Assembly (NCBI RefSeq): GCF_003573695.1
Contig: NC_039362.1
Coordinates: 174,911,690 to 174,975,689 of the forward strand
DNA length: 64,000 bases
Direction of reading: 5' to 3'
Origin: Papaver somniferum
Taxonomy: Eukaryota > Streptophyta > Magnoliopsida > Ranunculales > Papaveraceae
Under the pieces are notes generated by a model. That model had not been told where the DNA came from and did not search any database. It saw only the letters and a list, made by a program, of their open reading frames with translations. A program made the translations under genes and the position numbers. Below are positions 35,294-44,934 of this stretch, one piece after another (within the stretch, counting starts at the first letter, position 1; each line of letters starts with the position of its first letter).

Positions 35294-35683
35294 AACTTGC
35301 CTGCTCGTTCACGTTTGGCACCTGATGTGCCCAACTTGCCTAATCGTTCTCGTGTAGCACCTCATTCGCCCAACTTGCCTGCTCGTTCACCTTTGGCACC
35401 TCCTGCGCCCAACTTGCCTGCTCGTTCACGTTTGGCACCTGATGTGCCCAACTTGCCAGCTCGTTCTCGTGTGGCACCTCCTTCGCCCAACTTGCCTGCT
35501 CGTTCCCGTGTGGCACCTCCTTCGCCTAACTTGCCTGCTCCTTTACGTGTGGCACCTCCTTCGCCCAACTTGCCTGCTCGTTCACGTTTGACACCTCCTG
35601 CATCCAACTTGCCTGCTTGTTCATCTTTGGCACCTCCTGCATCCAACTTAGCTGTTAGTTCATGTTTCATCAAAAACTTCAAA
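35294..35683 (+). repeat. 39-bp coding tandem repeat (13-residue unit)
   Basis: Nine full units start at 35294 and every 39 bases to 35606, with a decayed tenth at 35645. The unit encodes NLPARSRVAPPSP with variation, proline-rich and basic. The period keeps the frame. Units 1 and 4 share APDVP and units 5 and 6 share APPSP, so the array grew by duplication of blocks. Confidence 0.95.
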
Positions 35684-36445
35684 GGAAGAACCATTGCATT
35701 AGGTAGTATTAACACTGCTGATCCACCAATGGAAAATGTCCATAGTTTGATTATCGAAGAAATATTTGACAGAACCGCAGAATTATTTGATCAAGATGGA
35801 AAGCTTGGAGATATTATGATCGGTGGCGTGATTAATTGGCCAAAAGCATGTGTTGAGTCCAACTTCCCTGCTAATTCATGCTTCATTAGAAACTTTAAAA
35901 GAAGAATCATCGCTTTCGGTAATTTCAGCGCTGCTGATCCACCTACAGAAGATGTCTACAGTGTAATCGTCAAAGAAATCTACGGCAGAAGAATTATTTG
36001 ATGAAGATGGGAAGCTCGGAGACATTATGATTGGTGACGTGATTAATTGGCCAAAAGCATGTGTTAAGCCTTGTCGATAATTGTTCTTCATTTTTAGTGA
36101 CTAACCAGAACGTGTAGTCTTTGCAAGTAGTGATGTTTAGGTTCTTTTTTTGAAGTGGATGTTGTCTGGACAAGAAAAGTACAATTTTAAGCAACTGCAG
36201 CCTGGAGAGTGACCAAGCGCATGCAGGAAGAGCAGTAGAAGATTTTCAGAAATACGACAGACTTAGCTGTCGAAGAGGAACTTTGTTGGCACATCTTTTG
36301 TCAAGTCTGATGCAGAATAATGTCAGTCTTTTTGACGGGCAAGACGCATATTTTAGGGGTTGCCAATGAGTAAAAATAGTTCAGAGCTGCGTATAATAAT
36401 TCAAATTGGGCTTGGGAGCCAGCTGGGCTGGGTGGATAATTGTAG

Positions 36446-38232
36446 AACGATTTTTTGGGGACCAGCCTTTTTTTGAGGGGACCATTGTTTTATAAGACCA
36501 TCTACCCTATACTTATAAGGGATGTCTTAAAGTGTAGACATTATTAATTTGCCCCCCTAATCCTAATTGAGATTATAACTAAATTAATAACTACCAAAAT
36601 ATAAAAAAACATAATATAATCTATTAACAAAAACCAAAATCAGACTACCCTACCGCCACACAAAGAAAAAAAAAAGTCTTCTTCTTCCTTTCAACATCGT
36701 CTTCATCGATTAATCGTCGATTCATAAAATTTTCATCGTCGATTAATCAATCGACTATAAGAATGGTTCTTCGAAAGAAAACCAAAAGACTCCAAGGAAC
36801 AGGTCCCCCATTAGGACATTTAGCAAATCAGCCAAGTGATTTTGAGATTCATAAAGAAGTGGAAGAGCCAAGTGAATCCATAATCCAGTATAATAGACGC
36901 AGTAAGAAGCCTGATTATTCCATGGGACCGATTCACAGGTATTTCCCGAGAAACCCATTTCTTTTAATTTGATTTTCATCGATTCAATTGATTTGAAATC
37001 ATCAAAATAGGGTTCAAATTGAAGTTACAGTGTTTAGTTCGGTTAGAGCGTCTTTTATTGTTGCCCTAGTTTCTTAACCGAACTCCATGAAACGAAGAAC
37101 ACGAAGAACAGTTCGGTTTTATAGGATTGAAAACTAGGTTACCGAACTCGTGAGTTCGGTTGTTTCGCAAAAAAATTGTTGAACTGTCATGTAACCGAAC
37201 TATAGTCATATTACCAAAAATAGGAAAAAACTCCATGTAACCGAATTGTTTGATTTTTCCCAAAATTTCTAGTACCCACACTACCGAACTCTAGCACCTT
37301 TGTTCGGTTGTTTCGCATAAATGTTTAAAACTGCCATGTAACCGAACTGTACCCTTATTACAAAAAAAAAAAAAATTGGCCATATAACCGAACTGTTCTT
37401 TTTTTCCCTATATGTTTAATACCCATATAACCGAACTTGTTCCAGTATGTGCGGTTTGTTCGCAAAAAACTTTGACAAACCGAACTCTTGGCTATTTACA
37501 TATATATGTGGAGTTCGGTTTTCTCGAAAAAATAATTGAGTAACCGAACTCTATCCTGGAACACGATTTTTTTTTCTTGAGTTGTTTTTTTTTTCTTCAA
37601 ATGAGTTCGGTTACTTATTCATCTCACAAGGAAACCGAACTACACCTTCAAAACAGTTCAGTTACATGTTCTTCATATAATGTAACCGAACTGTGCAAAA
37701 TCCAGTTCAAAAATTTACATTTTTGGGGAAGTTTTTACCAATTCAACATATATTATCTAAGTTTGGAGCATACCTGTTCACCCAAATACTCTTCCTCCGG
37801 TTGTGGTTGATAAAATCCATCATTTTCATCTTGAGTTTCATTTTGGGGAAGAATACAATCACCATCTAAGAAATAAGCCAAATCCGGATCATTTTGAAGA
37901 TTAACAAATATTCTAGGAGAGGATGGAGATGAAGAATCAGATGAGTTTTCATCACTTGAATACTTAAAGGGGGTGAATTGGATTTTTTGTTCCATGTTTT
38001 TCTCCTTCATCTTCTCTAACTCTACTATCACAATAATTCTACTCAACTAATAATAAACCCATATTTTAATTTAATCTTTCTTATTCTTTTTAACTAAATC
38101 ATTTCACTAATCATAACCTAAATTAATTAAGAGGGTAGATTAGGTATTAAATAAATAACTAGATATGGGGTGACTTAGAATTACTTCTAATGTCTTTACC
38201 CAAAATAAAACCATGGTCCCCAAAAAATCGTT
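36446..38232. mobile_element. TIR element with AACCGAACT motif array (1.8 kb)
   Basis: The left end AACGATTTTTTGGGGACCA is matched in inverted orientation at the right end. An inner repeat GGGGACCATTGTTTTAT is also partly inverted at the right. No target duplication is recognised. Inside, about 18 copies of AACCGAACT or AGTTCGGTT lie between 37030 and 37700 in both orientations. An ATG at 36763 opens a 70-codon frame (MVLRKKTKRLQG..) ending at 36972, and a minus-strand 97-codon acidic frame is at 38046-37753 (FTPFKYSSDENSSDSSS); neither is recognised, and both may be terminal exons of captured genes. Confidence 0.65.
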
Positions 38233-38348
38233 TCATCCCTGCCCGTGGGGCCATATATTATCTAAGCATACTTATTTTTGGTCAGTGTTTTTTTGTGCGC
38301 TCAGAGTGTATAATGTGGATACACCTGATTTATTTATTTACTTTTTCA

Positions 38349-38660
38349 ACTATTTTTTTTTTTTGGATGGATATTATTACAAGAAACTAGTTGGAAGCCT
38401 AACAAGCTAAGCTCCAACGACATATTATTACATTAATTGAACAGGTTGCTGTGCTAATCTATCAACGAGCCTCATGGGTAACCTAGCCAAGGGAGCCGAA
38501 GCGGCGGGAGGGGGGCTGGGATTGTGTCACAAGGCGGCAAACTAACACTACCTTCCATATTAATTCCTGCAATATTACGCCATTGGGGACTCGAACCTGG
38601 GACCTCCTGGAGCGCATTAAACTTTGGGAAACGGGGATGACCAGCTGAGCTAGGGGCCCG
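38349..38660 (-). mobile_element. tRNA-derived SINE
   Basis: On the minus strand the head starts at 38660 with GGGCCCCTAGCTCAGCTGG, containing an A box (TAGCTCAGCTGG, 38652-38641). A B box (GGTTCGAGTCCCC, 38597-38585) follows, together the internal RNA polymerase III promoter. A tRNA-unrelated body of about 230 bp ends in a T-run on the plus strand (about 38350-38361), i.e. poly-A on the element strand. Total about 310 bp, normal for plant SINEs. The extra sequence between the boxes and the body rule out a real tRNA gene. Target duplications were not resolved. Confidence 0.85.
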
Positions 38661-39203
38661 TTCTAGATGTCAATAATAGATGTCAACCAGTAATTAGATA
38701 AGAGAAGGAACGGAGAACCACACGAATACCATCTTTCCGGAATGGAAAGTGTGTAATTGTTTTGTTGGAAAAGTATCCAACCATTTTGATAGAAATTTTT
38801 TTTCTTGAACATGTGCTCCAATCAAAGGGAGTGATTTTCCAGAAATTCAAAAACGACGCCTTAAAAGGAATCCCTTGATCTAGATGTTCTAGAAAAACAA
38901 AGTTTTCCTGAAACACACTGAAATCGAACCAAGAACTTTGAATGAACACCATGAAAGTGCAAGAAGAAGAGTAGAAACACATACCATAGATATTATGAAA
39001 AAACATCTGACTATGTAATACTGCCTCATTTATAAAAGAAGAAATACAGTCATTTTTTCATTTTTTCCAAAAAGAAATAAATTAAAAGGCTAATAGGATC
39101 CGTCGACATGGTTATAGTGACTTAATCTTCACATTTTAGCGCCATTTTTTCTACTGAGCCCCACCTACAATGAATTTGAAGCTAAATTTTTGGTGACATG
39201 TTC
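38661..39203. other. Interval without a supported gene
   Basis: Between the SINE and the next element there is a 108-codon minus-strand frame (39006-38683), F/S-rich without known motifs. I do not accept it as a gene. Otherwise AT-rich sequence. Confidence 0.4.
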
Positions 39204-39211
39204 TTCTTATA

Positions 39212-40019
39212 GAAGGCTATTATTGGGGCGTCACATTCCATTAGAGGGGTGTCACCTAATATGACAAAAACGGGTCACCCATAAGTAATATCAAAAACCC
39301 CTTATCTCAAATAATTTTGTAATGACTAAATAACCCTTATTTAGTTAATTTTAACTTAATTTAATTAGATAAAAATTAAATTCATGAATTTTGTTGTATA
39401 CTTGGTGAATTCTGGGGCAAAGTTTTTGTGGGAAGAAAAATTGGCCGTAAAATAAACTTCTACGGTTGGAAATAATCCAAATCTAGACGTAAAATCACTT
39501 CTACGGTTGGAAATATTCCAAAACTAGATGTAAAATCACTTATACGGTTGGAATTAAAAGGAACCTGAACGTAAAATGAGCTTCTACGGTTGAAACTAAT
39601 TCAAACCTGGACGTAAAACTACATACATATAAAATTCTACGATTGGAATTAATCCAAACATAGACGTAAAATCACTTCTACGGTTGGAAATAATCCAAAC
39701 CTGGACACAAAATCACTTCTACGATTGGAATTAAAATAAAATTGGACGTAAAACCGGATTCTACGGTTGGAATTAAAAGAAACCTGGACGTAAAATGAGC
39801 TTCTACGGTTGAAACTAATCCAAACCTGGACGTAAAATTACATGCAAATAAAATTCTACGGTTGAAATTAATCCAAACCTGGACGTAAAATGACTTCTAG
39901 TTAAAGAGTAATCTAGACATTTTGTATATGTGTTTGGATATCCCACAACCACTTTTTTTGACATTAAGAATCCAAGTGAAGCCCCTCTATTGGAGTGTGA
40001 CGCCCCAATAATAGCCTTC
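39212..40019. mobile_element. TIR element with ~44-bp internal tandem repeat (808 bp), 8-bp TSD
   Basis: Long inverted ends begin GAAGGCTATTATTGGGGCG and extend about 40 bp (to TAGAGGGG). The exact 8-bp duplication TTCTTATA flanks them (39204-39211, 40020-40027). Inside, about 39455-39900, a unit around TTCTACGGTTGGAA..AATCCAAACCTGGACGTAAAA is repeated roughly ten times in the same orientation. No ORF. The TTGGGG and AGGGG blocks near the ends recall the elements at 30624 and 36446. Confidence 0.88.
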
Positions 40020-40027
40020 TTCTTATA

Positions 40028-40638
40028 AGTCCCTACATTCCAACCAAAAATGAGAGCATTCCGAAATGTATAAAGCCACAATCTAAGATTTTAAATATCA
40101 GCCGTTAAAAATTAACGGTTGAAATTAAAATTTTTAGATGGTGAAGTTTCTTATTTCGGAACACTATTATTTTTGGTAGGAATGTAAACTTTTATACGAG
40201 GCACATGTCACCAAAATCTTACCTTCAAATTCATTGTTGTTTAGATTTTATAGATAAAATGGCTCTAAAATATGAAGATAATGTCACTATACCATGTCAA
40301 CAAAAAAGTAATAGATCGAATATAATAACCAAATAATATAACAATGATAAATTTAAAATGATAAGAAGATGATTTTCGAATAAGTAATAGTAAAAAAAAA
40401 TAAAAAAGATCGAATAGTTAATCACAAAAAGATGATGCTTAAGAAGAATAAATGGTAATACGATTAAATATATAAATTACATAAAATGTCGTGTCCAGAC
40501 AATATGCTTCACATATGGATCTAGATGATCTAGAAAGTTTCAGATCCAGATGAGTCAGGTAATATCATAGTACCCCCATAAAGGGTGAGTATTAAATGTA
40601 ACTTTTTGGAGGTAGTAAGAACTGCATATAGTTGTTAT
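40028..40638. other. AT-rich interval, no gene
   Basis: Nothing coding is seen. The base pairs just before 40639 are the left flank of the 10-kb LTR element. Confidence 0.5.
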
Positions 40639-40867
40639 ACTGTTGTTGATGGTGGTTTTTAGCATAGGGTTAAAATCGTAAAACTGCACATCTGACATGA
40701 CGTCACTATGACCACTAGCGCATTTATTGAATCATTCAACATGCTTACGTAAGAATTACCAGGGTACCTTTTTTTATATATATATATATACGTGTGTCAT
40801 GTTCCACGACAGAACCATTAGTATTGACCGACATCACCTTCGTATATGTCAAACCCTAATTCTCATA

Positions 40868-41275
40868 CCACCGTGCCGATGGCAAACCATGCCAGCAACA
40901 TCTCCGCGCCAAGGCATGCCAGCATGCCAGCCGCGCCACCGTGCCAATGGCAAACCATGCCAACCACGTCTCTGCGCCAAGGCACGCCACCATGCCAGCC
41001 GCACCACCGTGCCAATGGAAAACCATGTCAGCCACGTCTCTGCGCCAAGCCACGCCAGCAGGCCAGCCGCACCACCGTGCCAATGGCAAACCATGCCAGC
41101 CACGTCTCCGCGCCAAGGCACGCCAGCAGGACAGCCGCACCACCATGCCAATGGAAAACCATGCCATCCACGTATCCCCGCCAAGGCACGCCAGCATGCC
41201 AGCCGCACCACCGTGCCAATGTAAAACCATGCCAGCCACGCCTTCATGCCAAAGCCATGACGGCCCTAAACCATG
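40868..41275 (+). repeat. 68-bp tandem repeat in LTR
   Basis: Units beginning CCACCGTGCC start at 40868, 40936, 41004, 41072, 41140 and 41208: six copies at exactly 68 bp. The 3' LTR has four, at 48598, 48666, 48734 and 48802. The unit is GC-rich with many GCCA words. Confidence 0.95.
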
Positions 41276-42250
41276 TCGATGGCTGCCAAACGAAGGGTTG
41301 CAACAATCAACGGCCACCCTTCCATCTGAGATGTGGATCTCATTCGTCCAAGTTCTCCACCAAACGCATGGAAACATGCGGCCCAATGCCAAACATCACG
41401 GTTTGCACCAAACCCTAATTTTGGCCACGCCTACACTATGCCAAAGCCATGCGGGCCCTAAACCATGCCGTTGGCTGCCAAACGAAGGGTAACAACAATC
41501 AAAGGCCACTCTTCCATCTGAGATGTGTATCTCAGCCGTCCAAGTTCGCCACCAAACGCATGGAAACTTGCGGCCCAAGGCAAACCATCACGGTTTGCAC
41601 CAAACCCTAATTGTGGCCACGCCTACACTATGTCAAAGCCATGCCAGCTCTAAACCATGTCGTTGGCTTCCAAACGAAGGGTTGCAACAATCAAAGGCCA
41701 CCCTTCCATCTGAGATGCAGATCTCAGCCGTCCAAGTTCGCCACCAAACGCATAGCAACTTGCGGCGCAAAGCCAAACATCACGGTTTTACCAAAACCCT
41801 AATTTTGGTCGCGCCTACATTATGCCAAAGCCATGACGGCCCTAAACCATGTCGTTGGCTGCCAAACGAAGGGTTGCAACAATCAACGACCACCCTTCCA
41901 TCTGAGATGCAGATCTCAGCCGTCTAAGTTCGCCACCAAACACATGGCAACTTGCGGCCCAAAACCAAACATCACGATTTTACCAAAACCCTAATTTTGG
42001 CCGCGCCCACACTATGCCAAAGCCATGCCGGCCCTAAACCATGCCGCTGGATGCCAAACGAAAGGTTGCAACAATCAACGGTTACCCTTACATCTGAGAT
42101 GCAGATCTCAGCCGTCCAAGGTTCTCCACCAAACGCATGGCAAATTGCGGCCCAAAGCCAAACATCACAGTTTTACCAAAACCCTAATTTTGGCCGCGCC
42201 TACATTATGCCAAAACCATGTCGGCCCTAAACAATGTTGCTGGTTGCCAA
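41251..42250 (+). repeat. 192-bp tandem repeat in LTR
   Basis: Units around AAAGCCATG start at 41251, 41443, 41635, 41827, 42019 and 42212, five full copies and a diverged sixth. The 3' LTR has the same array at 48845, 49037, 49229, 49421, 49613 and 49805. Because 192 is a multiple of 3, long open frames run through the array on both strands; these are not genes. Confidence 0.95.
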
Positions 42251-43124
42251 ACGAAGGGCTGCAACGATCTACGGCTACCCTTCCTCCTGTGATGCGGATC
42301 TCATCTGTACAAACCTGCCACCAAACGATTCATGGCAATGTCTTGGCTGCAACGCTAACACTATGGTCATGGCACCAACCTGGCTACGACGCCTATTCTT
42401 TGGTCACGGCACCAACTTGGATACAAACGCTGAATCCTTTGGCCACGCCACATGTAGCAACATGCTACACGTTTTCCACGAAAACACTCGAGACATCAAC
42501 ACATGTCACAAACTGGGGGATGCTCATTAGGGTATTGGTTTGGTGGTTTACAACGTGCGACGTACACTACGCCCGTTACAAGAAAGTGTCATAAGAATGA
42601 GTCGGTTAGTAAATACAAGGAGTAATGGTGAAACGTTTCTTTCATTATGGAACATCAATTCCAGACGTTACCTGTTACCACCTCCTTCCACTTTACTCAG
42701 CCGTTTCCATTTCTTACGAGACCAGAGTACGTTTTGTTACGACTTGTATAAATAGGTCTTACCTATTTCCACCAAACGACAAGTTTTGGTCAGGAGCATA
42801 CAATACTCAGAAATCACTTGTTAGATTTCTCATCTGTTAGCTTTCACTTTCTGATACAAGTCAAACAACTACTCTTCCAGAATCAACTATTCTGGTCTCA
42901 ACACTCTCTTCACTTCCCTCCCCAACACCAACCCTTCTCCTTCACTTTGTGACCGAAGCAAGTCTGGAACGGCCATTTCTTGGTTTAGGCCGGATTTGTA
43001 CAGATTGATATCTCAAATCTAAAGTACTCCCTTGCAGTACATTATTTAGGGTTTATACTCGTTTCTTACCCACAACACACGAAATTACCGAAATCAACAG
43101 AAACGGTTTTCACCCACAAACAAT

Positions 43125-43142
43125 TGGCGACCACAGTGGGAG
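43125..43142 (+). other. Primer binding site of element 3
   Basis: TGGCGACCACAGTGGGAG starts 2 nt after the LTR end. This differs from the PBS of elements 1 and 2. From memory it is similar to the tRNA-Arg-type PBS reported for Ogre/Tat elements. Confidence 0.75.
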
Positions 43143-44930
43143 ATTGATCTTTCGATTACTGTAACACCCTGTGTTTTTATCATGACGCTTGATAAAAGAT
43201 GCGCCATTGCTCGAGATGAAGCTTCATCCAAAGCTTCCGTTGTATGTGAGATGCATTTGTCCCAGGCCAATATCCGGTGCCAAGTAAGGCACATCGCGTA
43301 TGCATATTGGCTAAGGCCAATATGGCATTAGTTGGAGGCTACATTGGCCAAGAGCCAATCTAGCATCAAATGATGCATTAGGCCAGTTGGGTAGACGGCC
43401 TTGAATATGTACAACCAACATGGCTGGACATCGGGTGGAAAATGTACAACCAACATGGCTGGACATCGAGTTGGCAGTGGACAGCCAACATGGCTGGGCA
43501 TAGGAGTGGCCTACAGGCCAAAGCTATAATATAGCCATCCTGGCTGAACAACGAGTTGACATTTGAATGGCCTATGGGCCAAAGTCGGAAATACAACCAT
43601 CACGGCTCTTCATCGGGTTTGGCCCAAGAAGTGTTCAGCCATCCTGGTCGGGCAGAGGAACTGGCATGTGAGCCAGAACTGAATGTACAACCATCTCGTC
43701 CGGTTATTTAGGAAAATACATGGCAACGTCCATGAATAGTAAAAGTGGGGAGTTGATGAATGATTTTTCCTCCCCCAATTTGAGTTCTAAAAATGTCAAA
43801 TTAACATATATAGGGAGGGATAGTTGGTTGAAGGTGCATATGGGACCATGTACCAAGTAAGCTTCACATCTTAGCCAGAACCCTATCAATGAAGCCTAAG
43901 GCTCATTCTAAGTTGCGTAGCCTTATGAATGGAGCATATGATGCTGAGGCATCACTATGTCATTCCACGGACTCGATGATGCATCACTTGAATGTATTTG
44001 ACGGAACGGCCTATACGGACTAGGCCATTACCATTATTGCTTGGCCATAGCCTAGAAAACGAGTTGGGTTAATTTTCTGTCCCTTCGAGGATGAATTACG
44101 GTCTGTATTTGATCCCTTTAGAGTAGGGAAGGGTACGTAGTAAGCCGCAATGAGTTGCAGCATTGCCGGTCCAGCACGTTGGCCCCTCATATCATCTAAG
44201 CTCGATAACTCGATGCAAGAGATGATTGCATCCAGACTTGATGAGGAATGTTGCATGCTAGCAAGTGGATGCTCATACTTTCTATCAAGCTACGAAGAGT
44301 CGGTAAAGCGGAGTAAAAGAATGGCAATAGGCTTAGAGCGGCCTATGCCTAAGTCCACGGCTTATGCCTTAAGTCTGGATATGACTTGGGAACTGACAGT
44401 TGCTCATCTAGATAGGAAATTCAGTGATGAATTCCCTACGTTGAGGCACATCCAGTGATGCGTGCAATACGCATTGTCCATAGGCTCTATGTCTTGACCT
44501 CTTGGCAACGGCCTTATGGCCTTATACCCTTCTGTGGACAAGGGTGACGTCTGGAACAGTGTGGAAGCTAAGTTAGCTGCATCATGCTCCACAAGCATGC
44601 TTGCAAGGGTGAATGGATGTGCATTTTCCCAGCCTTAAGGCCCGGATCGTAGCTTCATCAATGGCGCACCGGGGGAGTTACGGCTTGCGAGGCAACGCGC
44701 CAAAGACGTAATTTTCTGGTCCGTCACAGTTACAGTGTCAATTTTCATTTCTCGATCTCATCGTTCGACTCAGGTCTCGGGATGATAGCGAAAAATGATC
44801 CGACCAGGGATCAACGACTTAGTTACCAGGCGGCCCAGTTACCAGTCATGACACGACAAGGGATGACCGGGGACTTCTAAGACGGTAAAAGAAAACGAGC
44901 CGCTCAGGGATCGACGACTAGATTATCAGA
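43143..44930. other. Element 3 leader region, degenerate repeats, no gag
   Basis: 43280-43700 is a patchwork of short repeats with GGCCAA/TTGGCC and ACAACCAACATGGCTGGACATCG (e.g. 43407, 43445). A 102-codon frame at 44150-44458 shows no gag features. 44690-44990 has repeated GGGGACTT and GGGATCGACGAC words. Where gag should be there is no recognisable coding sequence. Confidence 0.6.
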
Positions 44931-44934
44931 TGAC

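Larger units (their letters stand above)
31800..36080 (+). pseudogene. Transposase_24-like gene with DUF8039-like tail (copy A), at least two frameshifts
   Basis: A non-coding first exon ends at 31939 (CAG|GTAAGT). Coding exons follow: 32264-33167 (ATG at 32280), 33255-33424, 33501-33800, 33887-33997, 34086-34157, 34247-34525, 35279-36001; junction phases agree. The first part has charged repeats (KxRSxSVNxGRRxKE..VTDAVDE) and acidic DADxxxDMQ..LPTNS repeats. Exons 3-7 match the plant Ptta/En/Spm Transposase_24 pattern (TFDKYGRP, a W-rich middle, VCGLDGKGVVRGMGGG). The last exon has a 13-residue tandem repeat, then two DUF8039-like units (SCFIKNF..INWPKACV). A frameshift near 32520 breaks the first coding exon and another near 35985 cuts the second DUF8039-like unit, giving a stop at 35999-36001 rather than 36078-36080. 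A more decayed paralogue is at 52.3-54.9 kb. Role unknown; DNA binding is likely. Confidence 0.7.
40644..43122 (+). repeat. Element 3 5' LTR (2479 bp)
   Basis: Closely similar to 48381-50715. The 144-bp length difference is almost wholly two extra 68-bp units. TATA-like TATATATA occurs near 40776-40791, and a TATAAATAGG near 42747 about 375 bp before the LTR end is the better promoter candidate. Confidence 0.95.

Noticed and set aside
35362..35715. Minus-strand frame of 117 residues with repeated GAGGA-like sequence
   Set aside because: It is the reverse reading of the 39-bp coding repeat of the plus-strand gene.
36446..38232. Assignment of this TIR element to hAT on the basis of an 8-bp duplication
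   Set aside because: I tried several end positions and found no direct repeat at the flanks, so only the inverted ends are claimed.
38585..38660. tRNA gene suggested by A and B boxes on the minus strand
   Set aside because: The cloverleaf is not completed, and sequence continues into a tRNA-unrelated body with a terminal A-run on the element strand, so it is a SINE head.
40727..42594. Long overlapping frames on both strands (up to ~190 residues) in the element 3 LTRs, also at 48576-50187
   Set aside because: They are by-products of the 68-bp and 192-bp tandem repeats: the 192-bp period keeps any frame open, frames exist on both strands, and both LTRs show the same. No domain is recognised.
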